Shown one piece after another: positions 11,210 through 23,750 of a stretch of 64,000 bases of DNA. Numbering within the stretch: the stretch's first letter is position 1; every line of letters begins with the position of its first letter. The notes below the pieces were generated by a model. That model was not told the DNA's origin and made no database searches. It saw only the letters and a list, made by a program, of their open reading frames with translations. Position numbers and translations under genes: made by a program. This stretch comes from Capitella teleta (lineage: Eukaryota; Annelida; Polychaeta; Capitellidae), in assembly GCA_000328365.1 (NCBI GenBank), contig KB293112.1, positions 362,042-426,041 on the forward strand, in the 5' to 3' direction.

Positions 11210-14200
11210 CTGAAAAAGAAAATTGCGAACATTAGGATTCAGTCAAAATAATTCAAAATCGTATGTGTAGCTATCTATCTTGTTGTACCAATTCGACAAA
11301 TAGAGATTTCAAGTAATAAAGGTAGTTGTATTATGTACGGATCATCGGAGGAGTAACTGGGAGTTCTTAAGTTATAGAGGTTGCTTCGTAATTATATACA
11401 TGTGGATTGCTGAACCAACATAATGATTTGCTCCAGTTTATAAGTTTACAACACATATTATTCCGATGATGCATTGTTGGTGTTATGTACACACAGCTGC
11501 GAGCCATACTGGCGATGCATTCGGAAGACAACAGCATACACTATTACCCACTGTGTTCGTAGGACGAGTGCGTATGTGTGAGCCATTAGCAAATGTCAAG
11601 TGAATTCCCTTCCACATCATACTTGTAGAATCACTCAAATAGCTCTGAAATATGGAAATTGTAGGCCACGTGGTTCGACCATACACGCATAGCACTGTAC
11701 ATGACCTAAGGTTAAGTTAACCTGCGCTCTTTTGCCAGGACTCAATCAACACATTATCACCTTTCAATGCAAGCAAACCATAAAACTCACTCTTTGAAAT
11801 ATTCCGTACAGCATACACTGAAATCAGTATCATGTACATACAAGTTCAAAAAATCATTATGCAATTATTTTCACACTCCGAGAAGAGGGATTTTCAGTTA
11901 GAACATAAACAGATCGACGAAAGCCATAAAACACCCCGGAAAACAGTCTCGGATCAGGTGGCAACCCTCACTGTTTATACCTGAACTTGTGAGGTCGAAC
12001 GTAGCGAGCCTAACTTTGTGTACGAATGGCAAATCAGAAACGGAAGCACTCAGGGGTGAACCAACGACCTGGATAATGTCTCACTTTCATGATATCGATA
12101 TTGCATTGAAACTGCGGCACCATATATACAATTTCTGCAAGGAGTGTCAGTCAATGCATATTATTGCAGTTTTCAGAAACAAGTGGCAGCCTTCCTCCAT
12201 GGCGAAGATTAGCAACATTCGGTTCCATATCAGAGTTGGCACCAATCACTCTTTGAGGGAAGAAAAAGCGTGTTTCCACTTAACCGAAACAAACTGAGCT
12301 GCTGGGGGCATAAAGGGGAAACCTGGTTTCGGTGCCTTGAACTCAAATTAATACTTGAGCCACATATATGCCCTCCCCGCCCCCTCCCCCTCTCTAGCAG
12401 ACGATAAACATTCATAGGCTTAAGTAATATCCACGAAATGATATCCGTATGAAGTTGGAGATAGCAAGATGTGATTTACACCTCAAGCACACTGAGTTAT
12501 GTGAATACATCTTCTTAGTTAGTGCTCCGAGATGGATTCATGAATATCGAACCTACCAAGAGTGCTGTATACGTACAGGTCTAGTGCAATATATAGTTCA
12601 CCGATCCAGTTCCAACCGGAGATGTTTACTCCCGATTTCGGTCAGCCCATTACGCCACCGATAAAAGAACGCACTCTGTTCACGATGGAGAGTGTGTGTT
12701 GTTTCTTAAAGCAGCTGTTTGTATTGTCGTATTACCCATGCATGGTACAAGTGTGTTACTCTCAAAGTATGTGCGAGTATCAGGTATTGTAAAACTGCAT
12801 CTATTAATAATGCAAGCACAATACATATGACATTTAGCCTTGTTTGAGTGAATTTAGTATATCTGATACATTTCATTCATAGATTTAACAAAAGTATTCA
12901 ATACCAAAAAGCATTGTTTGTCTCAGTAAGAATAAAAATTATTTTTAGTCAAATTTGATTATGAAAGCGGCTCTATGTAACAGTATACACACTTTTATAA
13001 TAACACATTTATCAATGCTCTGTGATCCCAATAACCTTATACAAAGTTCGTATTTAAACGATATAAACAAGTCTATATAAAACCCCTGGATGAGAAACGA
13101 ATAACATAATATCAAAAGCCCCCCCCCCCTAGAAAAAAAAACACCCATCACCAGAGAAGCACTTCCTTGCTTCCTTGAGAGAGAAAAAAAAAGAGCACCG
13201 AACCCTCGATATCCAGGGGTCAGAAGAGATACACAGCTAATCCGAATTGAATCCAAAACATTAATGTCCGACAAGGAAAACACTGGCAAATGTAGGATTG
13301 ATAATCTCGTTATTTAAAAAAAGAGCTTTCTTTTCCTACCTGTGTTGGCTCGCCTCCTTCTTCACTGATCTTTATACTCATGCAAGTGAGAGGTATACAG
13401 AGCAATGAGCTCAACAGTCAGAAATAGACTCCGAAGCAACCGCTGCTTGCTTCGGCTGGATCCGGCGGATTGCACTTTTGCTTCTTCCGTGATGCTGTAG
13501 GATAACACCTGAGCTCCGGAACAGATCCAGAAGAGATGGGGATCGCGTTAAGTGAATCTCTGGCCGCCTTCGGGTTACACATTTGTTGTGTGTTGTCTGT
13601 GTAGACATCTTGGCTGCCCTGAATCGTATGCTGCATGGCCTTATTATACAGACCTATCACCGTGGTTCGTGGAATCGAATGCTTTTGATGCGTCTATGGT
13701 CTGTTTTGCGTAGTTGGCACTTTGAGATGATATTATTTAGAATTAAACTTTTTGACGGGGTCAATGAACGCTTTCTTTTTATGCTGATAGGCCAACACAG
13801 GAAGTGTCAGGAACATGATAAAGTATGCCATAATTCAAACAGCTGATGAATACACGTTGTGGTTTCCCTCAGAATCTTGCAACTATTTTTTTTTCTCCCT
13901 ATAACTTGTGTTAACTGAATGACGCAATTGTCACTGAAATGCGTCTGAAATACACGGAGACAGTTAAATATTATGTAATTTCTCAAGTTGTAACCAAGGC
14001 TGAAGTCCTTGACATATTTAAATAAATTAAGCAGATTCTACGTTATCAAGCCTGATGGGTCACGAGAAATATTCATTTCTTATCAATTGACGACAAAATG
14101 ACATAATTATAGGTTAATTTGTTTAATTCCACAAAAAAGTACCAAGACTGGGATCCTTTAAATTAATTCTTTAATTGGTTACATAATAAGTGGCTCCATT

Positions 14201-14803
14201 ATCATAAGCGCCGAGTTGTGAGTGCTCTCATCAAACGAGACAGACGTTATGATTGTGATTTCAAAAAGATCTGCTGAGAATACAATTCTTTTTCGAAATA
14301 AGGGTTCAAAATCGAATGCAATAATCAAACTATAATTAAATGTTTACGATACCCCTTGTCATAAAGTATGCCTATTATATAATGAATTTACGTCATTGGT
14401 AAAAATAATATCATAAAACACATTATATGTAGAATATTCAATAATTATTGATGACGCAAATTATAAACATTGAACCATGGAAGTCCAATTCAGTATTATA
14501 TAAAAATATACGGATGCTATTCAACAATTAATGGATTTTAGAAATCATTTTAATACTTTATTATCCATAACCAAGCACTCATCAAAATATCGATTATTAA
14601 TCATAATGATTTAGCATATACCCAATTCCCATCCATCCATCCCTTTTATTGTTCAGTTTTTCTTTTTCATCTTGTTATTTTTTTTTTTTTTTCACTTCTA
14701 TCTGTATTGCAAGATTTATTTGCGTAATAAATGATACATATATATAGCATGAATTTTATTTTATTATTTGAAACATCTTTAATTCAGCCATATAGATGTT
14801 TAA
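11210..14803. other. intergenic or 5' intron region, no coding gene called
   Basis: The right part of the EF-hand gene's 5' intron should lie here. Two overlapping minus-strand frames at 13411-13660 have basic and Ser content but no start or splice context that I trust. A C run plus A runs lie at 13122-13141. Otherwise the sequence is AT-rich and noncoding by eye. Confidence 0.45.
13340..13376 (-). promoter_or_regulatory. possible promoter and short leader exon of the EF-hand gene
   Basis: On the minus strand a TATAAA (13371-13376) is followed 37 nt later by a good donor, ACACAG|GTAGGA (13339/13340). It is on the right strand, and the EF-hand gene needs an untranslated first exon. The leader would be only a few bases long if the TATA box is used in the normal way, so the assignment is weak. 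Confidence 0.25.
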
Positions 14804-17540
14804 TTACGCGACGATCCTTTCAGTTTGTGGCTCTTTTTCGCACTCAGAAGAAACTCTATCTTCGAGTAAAATGTCATTCTTCTTATTACTCATTCCATTC
14901 TGATTGGCATTGTTATTTCGCTCTTCACGAACCATTTTTCTTCCAGCTGCTTTCGGGAAAAAGTACTGAAAGTACTCGATATCGAGCAGGCAGCCATAAA
15001 ACGGCTCAGTGTCACCGGAAGTCGAGCATCCCTTGCCGATGTTACTACTTCCGCACAAACCAATCATCAACAACAACATCCCAATTGAGTGCGTCAACCA
15101 GCAACTAAGGGTGTAAGAATCGGGTAGGAATTGTAGGTCATATATCACCCAGACCCCCCTCCATGTCTGGATGGTTGCGAAACTGACTAGAATAGCGAGG
15201 CCTTCTTCGAGCAGCACCCTCAACATGAAGCTCCTTGTGCGCGTGTACAGCAGGTTGGCGACGATCTGGAGAGGTAGGTTGACCAAAACCCCGAGGGTGC
15301 CGATACCGACGCTCGCCCAGGCGGATTGCAGCTCATCCTCCGGAAGGAGGTGCTTGTCCATGAGGCCCCAGAGACCTCTCCAGACGAGCACGAGAGCGTT
15401 CCAGACGACGACGGAGCTGAAGAATTGGTCCCATGCGTACAATTCTCTGTTTTCACGCTGAAATTGATGGATCTTATTGAGGATACGTTAATTATGCAAT
15501 GGATGTGAGCTTTGTTGGGTACTCTTCTTACTATTTCACAAATCAGCTCACTGTTGTTTACTCACTTACTTTTACTTTGAACCTTGACGTACAGACGTAG
15601 AGGTCATCAGCCGTGTCCACGCAGATCTGCGTGGGAGAACCCGCGATATTCTTGCTGGATCTGAAGAGCCATAGGAAAACTTGGCCTAGAATATAGATTA
15701 CGTCACATCAGCCCATGTATAAATGGATTTGACTTAAAATTGAAATGTCATTCATTTAAATGATTGGCGAGAGTCGTAAATTGTGATAATGAGGAAAATG
15801 CTGCAGTCTAAGCGATCATTCGAAACTTAAAAAATAATGTGTATGAATAAAATAATAATATATATAATAATATATATTCACAATGTATATGAATAAAATA
15901 ATAATATATGTAATAATATATTCATAATGTGTATGAATAAAATAATAATATATATAATAATATATTTTCATCATGTGTATGAATAAAATAATAATAATAT
16001 ATAATAATATATATTCATAATGTGTATGAATAAAATAATAATATATATAATATTATATATTCATAATGTGTATGAATAAGATAATAATATATATAATAAT
16101 ATATATTCATAATGCGTATGAATAATTCTTTGGGAAACATTACATATGCACATCAGCCACTGAAAAAGGCTGAGTGAGCCGCGTCTGAATTAGCACTTTC
16201 CTTATTTTTTTTATTTTTTTTTTTTATATATAATAATTATATTTATTGCAACAACAGACAAAAACAGACATTATAAAAGTAAATAGAAGTAAAGTGCTGC
16301 AAATGACAAAGAAGCCCGAGGGCTTATGTGCACCGAATTTATCTTAGTTATAAAACGTTTTTGAGCATTTAAACTGAACAGAACTGAAAGCAAGAAAAGA
16401 GTTGAAACGAAAAAATAAATAAATGAAAGGAAAAAAATGATGATGATAATAATAATATTAATAATAATAATAAGTGAACAGTAAAGATGATAATGTGTTG
16501 TTCAGAACAGAAAAAAAAAAAAAATCGTGTTGTTTAATATAATGGATTACAACGTAGGATCATAGGCCTATATTAGAGCTAGGTTTTGTTTTGGTATAAC
16601 TAGTTTATTATCAAAGCTTGCAGTAAACCATTCTTTGTTAGAAACTCATAATCATTTACAATTTGTAAATTATAGGTCTTGGGTCACAAGTTCAGTTTGT
16701 GAGAATTTTTTGATAAGCGTAGACCTTGATTCTAATAATTGCCTTTGCATGATATGAATATGCAAGAAACATGAAGATAAATATATATATAAAAAACCCT
16801 CATCTTTGACCCTTTATTGGGGCCTGAAATGACGCGGATAGTCTATAATAATACATAAGTCATTATATCTTTGAAGCAGTATAGAAGTCACAAATGTATT
16901 AACTTTACTTTATTCAGATTTCGAATTCATCTACATGTGTTCACAATATTATATTGTCTTGGGTATCCACTTGTTTTGTTGTGAGTTATATATAATGACT
17001 TAACTTATCAATAAATTTGCACCCTGGGTCCATTTCATATCAGATAAGAGTATTTCTCAGACTCCAATGCACACTGTATGATAATGGATCGATGCAGACA
17101 TTTATAATCTGCGGAAGAAACATCCTTTTTTAGATGTGAACCTTACCGGCAATTCCATAGTGTAAGTAGCTACTGCTGGTCATTCCAGAAAAGACATCCA
17201 GTCCGCCCCATAGTCCTCTCCATTGACATACACTGAGTAAGGATCCAACATAGACGTACACACGGGGCATGACCATCTTCACAACCTTCCATTTCGAATT
17301 GGTGTGCAGTCTCTGCAGAGGGTCTTGGAACACAGCCAACAGGAAGAGTCCGCAGTTTCCAACACCAATTGTGATCCAGTGACTCCTCCAGGGGTCTTCC
17401 GGGGTAATATAGATGTCCAGCAATGACCAAGTCCCTCTCCAGAATCCGATGACCAGCGGTGCGATGACCAAGATGGCGAATAACTGGTCAATCGCAAGGA
17501 ATAGCCAGCGGCGTTTGGATGACCAGATCTCTGGAGGCAT
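14804..17540 (-). CDS. fusl: fuseless-like multipass membrane protein
   Basis: Three exons (17147-17540, 15570-15685, 14804-15457) join in phase to 387 residues. An in-frame stop lies upstream of the ATG at 17540. The protein has about eight hydrophobic segments in two related halves: FWRGTWSLLDIYITPEDPWRS in the first and VWRGLWGLMDKHLLPEDELQS in the second. Each is followed by a W-x5-GxGxxG strand and by another WRG motif (QWRGLWGGLD; TWRGVWVIYD). This repeated WRG-D-PED pattern is what I know from the fuseless family, whose Drosophila member acts at presynaptic terminals in calcium-channel organisation. The middle exon (QICVDTADDLYV) forms a soluble loop between the halves. The tail is charged and Asn/Glu-rich. 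Family assignment is from memory; function in this animal is inferred. Confidence 0.8.
15838..16127. repeat. AT-rich minisatellite, unit about 45 bp
   Basis: Six or so copies of a unit running tgtgtatgaataaaataata, then (ta)n and ttcataa, lie head to tail inside the second intron of the fuseless-like gene. Copies differ by a few bases and by length of the TA tract. A separate AT/T-rich stretch follows at 16200-16260. Confidence 0.8.
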
Positions 17541-17727
17541 CTTGAGGCTGTCAAGTGATCAAAACATTCGCCTGATTTCCATACTGCCCCAGGCACATAG
17601 GAGGCGTGCTATCTGGTTACTACTATCGCACACTGGTGGGTACTGACTCGGTTCGCATGCGTAGATTAGGTTGCAAAACAAAGTACAACGAGGTCAGTAA
17701 GCTGTTGACTGATAACTGCTTGCTTAA

Positions 17728-18431
17728 AGGGATGGGGAACTAAATTTTAAGTGATGTTCTATTGACTCATAGCACCAATTGATAGCATTCCGTGCCAAAA
17801 ACACCATGCCTGGATGCAAGCGTAAGGAAATAATGCATTCCGAATATCGGGGTTAGCATTGCGCCTATGGGAGAATGGCTTCCATTGCAAAGTATAGGAG
17901 GCAAACGTCAGCTGATGGCTTGGTTTGGCTGATGGCTGATTGGTTCCGTTCCCCTCGTGAAGCTATCGATTTCAGCCAATCAGAGCAGAGCATCTTTGCC
18001 ATAAAAGGACATCTTTGTTGTTTACGAAACGAAAGCGCATGCGTGGTGCACTCTGGCTGACCTTTTTACTGTTTCAGGATGAGAAACATGGTAGGTGTCC
18101 TAGAAAATCGCTTGTTAAAATAAGAAAAATAGCGAAAAATATTTTTTTTTCGCGCCTGACTGGTGGCAAAATGATTATTCTATCTATTTCCGAAAAGAAA
18201 ATAAAAAAATATCCAAGGGTTTAGTCGCAGGACACGCTGATATGACGAGGCCCATTGTAACAGATGGGCAACTCGATGTTTCATCACAGCTGCTGACGTC
18301 ACGCCTAGTTAGCAATATATCGCCCGCGAAATCGTTAGCGATGATATTCCTTGTGTGGGCCAGGCATAGGAATCATTTTTGGTGCATCAAATAACGACTC
18401 AAAGTCCCTTTTTAACCAGTTCTCCATCCCT
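17728..18431. mobile_element. TTAA-flanked non-autonomous DNA element
   Basis: A 704-bp segment is bounded by TTAA on both sides (17724-17727 and 18432-18435). Its ends are inverted: AGGGATGGGGAACTA on the left, and AGGGATGGAGAACTGG on the right when reverse-complemented. A TTAA target duplication is typical of piggyBac and Kolobok superfamilies, and the AGGG start fits Kolobok-type MITEs better. No transposase is encoded. It sits 188 bp upstream of the fuseless-like start codon. Confidence 0.7.
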
Positions 18432-18439
18432 TTAATATT

Positions 18440-19629
18440 CATCACAGCATCACACAGTGCATAGTGTCAAAATGTGGTACCTGGTTGAACAGTGGTGGAT
18501 ATTTGTGCTCGATTAAGCAGACTGCGCCTTCGTGGCTGCGCTCGCTTGTATCATGTATGCTCCCGGGGAGTTGGGTTTGTGTTGGTGTGATGGATCCAAT
18601 CTACTAGAATGATTATTGGGGTCACGTGACTGGTCTGAATTGAAGCCAAATTTAAGGGGAACATTTTCTTGAATGCCGAGGTGACGCGATCAAAACAGCT
18701 CAACGAAAGCTCGACATGCTGGTGTTTTATATGTTATATAATTATTACCCTTTAATTCCAAGCTATCGTGAATAGTCGTTTTAAGATTTAACAGTCATTC
18801 TAGTTACTTCTTTATGCTTCAATGGGTCCAATAACCAGGGCTTATACGTTCAGCACATTTGAATAACGTGTTTACAATGGTGAGTGTGCTATAATAATGT
18901 GAATAGTATTATTATGGTGACTTTGGTCGAAGCAAATTACTCAGATTTCCATAATTGTTAAATTAATTTTTATTAAACGCCGGAAAAGCTCATTTGACGT
19001 ATAAACTGCATATAGGTAGATTAACATTGCTTTTAAGGCAAACTAAGCATATTATAATTAGGCCAATTGCGAACGCCTGGATCAGAGCAAGACGCCCCAC
19101 TCGGAAGATCAGCGCAATTTGCACCAGTTTCCCGGATTCACGGGCCTCATTCAACGAGACGTACAAATCTACGTTATATTCCTCACTCATTGATACAGAA
19201 ATCTTGTGCAATTAGGAAACACGTATTCTTAGAAACTCACCTTGCAACTGGTGTGTTTTTTATTCGAGAAAATATTCAGAGCGCGAGCTGTCAACCCATG
19301 AAACGCACCATTGGAGATACCGCAATTGCTCTTTTACTTCATTGAATCAGTTTTTTAAGGAAAATTTTAAATTAAAATTTCCCCTTATGTTACTCTAGGT
19401 GTTTTTGCTTTTTTAATGAAAATGTTCAATTAAAAGTTGGATTCACTTTGCGTTTCATCTTTAAGGAAAATTTCATTCACTTTACGCTTTTTTTTCCCTT
19501 ATTTTTTTTTCTTACGGAAAGATTAAATTTAAAATTTAAAATTTAAAATTTTCCCTATGTTACTGTACGTGTTTTTTAAGGAAAATTTTAATTAACAAGT
19601 TTGCCTATGTTACTTCACGTGTTTTGTTG

Positions 19630-19688
<59 letters not shown>

Positions 19689-19915
19689 CGTTGCACGGAA
19701 TTCCGGTCAAGGGTAATCCAAGAAATTTCACACATTGATAGTATATGGGATTCTGCGAGTCTGCTTGAAATTTGTAGGAAAAAAATCAAAGGGCAAGGGC
19801 ACTGCAGTCTTTCAAAGTTTCAATTTTGATCGCTTCTAGCTCATTAGTTAATTGAGCTAGCGTCTTGCGACATATATCAAATGATTCAGTGTATTGATAT
19901 GTACAACAATGCAGG
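18440..19915. other. intergenic, A/T-rich, no gene seen
   Basis: No supported coding frame was seen. The phrase ggaaaatttt with flanking bases recurs several times between 19350 and 19600, suggesting decayed short tandem repeats. A run of 53 T occupies 19632-19684. Confidence 0.45.
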
Positions 19916-20156
19916 AGCACCGAATAGCTCAGTGACTTAAACCGGCTGACTGCCATTTTATGCCCACCGTGGGGGTCGAGGTCCCGGGTTCGAGACCCGA
20001 TCAGGCCATTGTAATTTGATTGGCCATTGCGATTTGATTGTAAATTATAATTGTAATTCGTTATAATGTAGTTCTTCAGTGACTGTAGTGCTGCTCAACT
20101 GCGTAACAAGGCCGGGCGCTGTGTACTACTGTCTATGGTGGTATGCAGGATAAAGA
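19916..20156 (+). mobile_element. tRNA-derived SINE, nearly complete
   Basis: The tRNA-like head has a tagctcagtg A box and a gggttcgagaccc B box (19985-19997), and is the same as the head at 8446. It is followed by an AT-rich body and a tail ending gtatgcaggataaag. The tail is repeated after the assembly gap at 21148-21278, which defines the shared 3' part of the family. Confidence 0.75.
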
Positions 20157-20202
20157 AGGCTGTGGTTATTCGTACGTTACCGTACGAATGGTTTCCAGCG
20201 CT

Positions 20203-20305
20203 ATTCGTACGTTATTTTCGGGTGTTGCNAAAAACCACCCGAAACTTATTGAGACCTAATAGATTTCGGGAGGTTTTTAGCAACACCCGAGAACAACGTA
20301 CGAAT
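20203..20305. repeat. hairpin: 42-bp inverted repeat
   Basis: Arms 20203-20244 and 20264-20305 are near-perfect reverse complements (attcgtacgtt...cccgaaa) around a 19-bp loop. One ambiguous base (n) at 20229 pairs with a position that predicts t. The hairpin directly follows the SINE and lies 45 bp before the gap. Confidence 0.8.
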
Positions 20306-20349
20306 TATGATAATAATAATACTCACATTAGTTTATTTCAGACTGAAAT

Positions 20350-21147
20350 NNNNNNNNNNNNNNNNNNNNNNNNNNNNNNNNNNNNNNNNNNNNNNNNNNN
20401 NNNNNNNNNNNNNNNNNNNNNNNNNNNNNNNNNNNNNNNNNNNNNNNNNNNNNNNNNNNNNNNNNNNNNNNNNNNNNNNNNNNNNNNNNNNNNNNNNNNN
20501 NNNNNNNNNNNNNNNNNNNNNNNNNNNNNNNNNNNNNNNNNNNNNNNNNNNNNNNNNNNNNNNNNNNNNNNNNNNNNNNNNNNNNNNNNNNNNNNNNNNN
20601 NNNNNNNNNNNNNNNNNNNNNNNNNNNNNNNNNNNNNNNNNNNNNNNNNNNNNNNNNNNNNNNNNNNNNNNNNNNNNNNNNNNNNNNNNNNNNNNNNNNN
20701 NNNNNNNNNNNNNNNNNNNNNNNNNNNNNNNNNNNNNNNNNNNNNNNNNNNNNNNNNNNNNNNNNNNNNNNNNNNNNNNNNNNNNNNNNNNNNNNNNNNN
20801 NNNNNNNNNNNNNNNNNNNNNNNNNNNNNNNNNNNNNNNNNNNNNNNNNNNNNNNNNNNNNNNNNNNNNNNNNNNNNNNNNNNNNNNNNNNNNNNNNNNN
20901 NNNNNNNNNNNNNNNNNNNNNNNNNNNNNNNNNNNNNNNNNNNNNNNNNNNNNNNNNNNNNNNNNNNNNNNNNNNNNNNNNNNNNNNNNNNNNNNNNNNN
21001 NNNNNNNNNNNNNNNNNNNNNNNNNNNNNNNNNNNNNNNNNNNNNNNNNNNNNNNNNNNNNNNNNNNNNNNNNNNNNNNNNNNNNNNNNNNNNNNNNNNN
21101 NNNNNNNNNNNNNNNNNNNNNNNNNNNNNNNNNNNNNNNNNNNNNNN
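20350..21147. other. assembly gap (798 N)
   Basis: All bases are N. SINE tail copies flank it on both sides, so the gap probably reflects a collapsed or unresolved repeat. Frames reading through it are meaningless. Confidence 0.95.
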
Positions 21148-21278
21148 TATGATTGTGAATTATATTTGTAAATCCGTTATAATTGAAATTCTTCGGTGAC
21201 TCTGCAGGATTGTCCAACTGCGTAACAAGACTGGGCGCTGTGTACTACTGTCTATGATGGTATGCAGGATAAAGAACT
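21148..21278 (+). mobile_element. SINE body and tail copy after the gap
   Basis: It matches 20030-20156 over the AT-rich body and the gggcgctgtgtactactgtc tail block, ending gtatgcaggataaag. Its head is presumably inside the gap. A GC-rich stretch with gggggaaaccccggtcccgg follows to about 21400. Confidence 0.65.
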
Positions 21279-21721
21279 CTCGATAAGAGTCGGGGGAAAC
21301 CCCGGTCCCGGGCGTTCTGTTCTGGTGCCCGTATCACCCCAATGGGTTGAGTGGAGCCGTAAAACCCCACCACGTATCTACCTGGAATCGAGGTACACAA
21401 GGAGATACATGATTAGAAAAATACAATGTCTGTATTATGCATCGATATAACCTCAAGCATTGAAAAATCCAGTCAAGATCTAGAATGAAAGAATCACATG
21501 ATGTTCCTACAATAATTCTGGAAGTAGCTTGGCATCAGCATTTAATTAACTTTCTCTTCATCATCCAGCTCAAACACAGACAACATTGTGTAGCGATACA
21601 TAATTGATTTCTAATTGTTGAACTTACAAGAATACAGCCACTGTGTTGATGTAATCAATAGATTAATTTTATATCAAAAGGACAACGTTTACAGCGGCTA
21701 TATACAAATATAATAATAAAG

Positions 21722-21790
21722 AGTTACGTCTTTGGCTCAGTGGCAGCAAGGGTATAAGCTGGTAAGGGTTTGATTCCCCTGGGTACTAGT
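21722..21790 (+). mobile_element. second type of tRNA-like SINE head
   Basis: An A-box-like tggctcagtggc and a B-box-like ggtttgattcccc are spaced as in a tRNA gene, but the stems do not close well. The sequence differs from the other SINE family here. Confidence 0.45.
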
Positions 21791-21965
21791 AACTACCGGT
21801 AGTCGGTACGTAGTACATAATACGCTGTAGTATGTCAGCTTGAGATTACCTCAACCAGAGAATGTTGAACGCTGTGGTTCGTCAATCAGCTGAAAATGAA
21901 TAATTATAATTAGTTAGTAAAGTGTGTAACATTCAATAATTACTCAATGTCATTAAGTAAGCATA

Positions 21966-21995
21966 CAGTAAAACCTCGATGTGTCGAAGTTCGTG
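21966..21995 (+). repeat. left copy of a 30-bp TA-flanked terminal repeat
   Basis: The block starts CAGTAAAACCTCGATG and is preceded by TA. This is the form of pogo/Tigger-type (Tc1/mariner) termini. An identical 30-bp block lies in opposite orientation at 26913-26942. Confidence 0.6.
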
Positions 21996-22165
21996 ATGAT
22001 TAACAACATGCGTTATGAACTCATAAACTATGAACCGTGATCTCATGACTTACGAGAAATCTAGACCAAAGAAATGATTAGGAGAAATTGAGATTGAAAC
22101 TTTTAATTAACAAATATTTATCAACGTGTAGATCTAAGGCTGGATTTCTTTAGCTTCAAATAGGT

Positions 22166-22337
22166 GCGGTCTTTTGTCAGCATTTCATTAAATACCATCA
22201 AAAACACACACACAACAATGCCTTAGTCGATATCCACGGTCAAGCTCTGGTCGCGGTCTTTTGTCGGTCATTCATCAAAGATAATCACAAATACACTAAC
22301 AACAATCCCTTATAGCTTAGTTGAGATCCACGGTCCG
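22166..22337 (+). repeat. imperfect tandem duplication, about 80 bp unit
   Basis: Units 22166-22242 and 22253-22337 share gcggtcttttgtc, acacac...aacaat and the ending atccacggtc. Function is unknown. The surrounding 21800-23700 stretch has no supported gene. Confidence 0.65.
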
Positions 22338-23750
22338 TTGATCTTTGGAGTCAGCCAATCAAATGATTTTACTATTTCATGTAAATATATTAAATTGTCA
22401 TGCTGAGCATTTGTGAGGCGACAATTAATTACTTTAAAGTTCACCAGCTTCTTTGATTGACAACTTACAAGTATTAAAGAAGCCCCTCACTACAAGCCGA
22501 CAAAAGAGATATGTTGTTGTTGCATTTCACACCTGCGTTGAAGCAGATTGTTGTCTTTATAAAAGATGAAATTCCTGAGTACTGACGTTATGGGTATGCA
22601 GATATGCAGCTGTTGTAAACGAGTCACTTCGTAATTAGTATCACCTAATTTATTAATTTCATTAACAGCGTGAATCATATTTCTCTCGTCATCATCATCA
22701 TCGTACGCACTTCTTCGTCTAACTTCTATCTTTTTGCACTTGGGCATAATATAGACTTTTGTATGCATCTTCATTCAGGGGCATTTTCGGTCATTCGGCA
22801 GTCGGCCGAAACAACTCCACAATTACACCAATATCAGGGAGCTGCATTGGCTGCTTGTTTGCTAACCAACGGATCAATGGCAAAATAGCAAGTTTTAGTG
22901 GGAAGACAATTCAAGAGAATAAAATAATTATAATGAATTAGAACTGCCCAGAAACCCCTTCGTCGACAGCACTGTGTTATGTGCCAGAAATGAACATGTT
23001 ATACTGCATTGCAAAAGAAACTTACGCATTGCAAATTTGTTTGCCAATCTTGGAAATATTATGTTGAATTTTAAAAAGTAGATAAAATGGTTCTAGTAGT
23101 GGATTATGTCGGCTCTGAAATCGACATGCGTGTCAATTTCAGTCAATAGAGCGCAACAGAAAATTGGCTTTTTGTCCCAAAATCACCTAAACTCTAGACG
23201 TGTCGATTTCATTTATGATATGAGTAATCTGTATCCATGCCTCAATCATTTTCAATCATTATTGTTGCGATGTCACATCTAGGGAAACGGATATAATATC
23301 CGAGTCAGCGCTAGGACAGGTGGAACTACCATGCTAGCTATATGCAGTGAATATGTCAGTGTGAGAGGTGTACATCGCCAAACCTGCTTTACTTTTTTTC
23401 ATGCATCTCTCTTCACCCCACTTCTGTTAAAATTACTCGTGATCACTTTATTCACAACCGATTTTAACCAAATTTATGGATAATTGCTCCAGAACAATTG
23501 CAGAGTCCGAATTTTACTTCTTTTTTTCTTTTTTTTGACGTTGCGGCTGAGTATAATAAACTATTTGAATTATTCAATTCAAAAATCAACAAAACACACC
23601 TTTATTTGGAGAAAGAACAAAAGGAAATGAATAATCACAAGATAAACTTGAAACCGATATTCAGCCACTCAACATAACCATTAGACATTATAAGATTTTA
23701 GAATCTCAAAATTTGATGAAATTGAGTCCACTTCTGTCCCAATATGATTT

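Noticed and set aside
13411-13660. two overlapping Arg/Ser-rich minus-strand frames
   Set aside because: Different frames over the same DNA with no start context, splice sites or recognisable motif.
15171-15461. plus-strand and other-frame ORFs over the fuseless-like exon
   Set aside because: They are shadows of the minus-strand coding exon.
20135-21217. long open frames across the N run
   Set aside because: They are artefacts of translating N; no sequence supports them.
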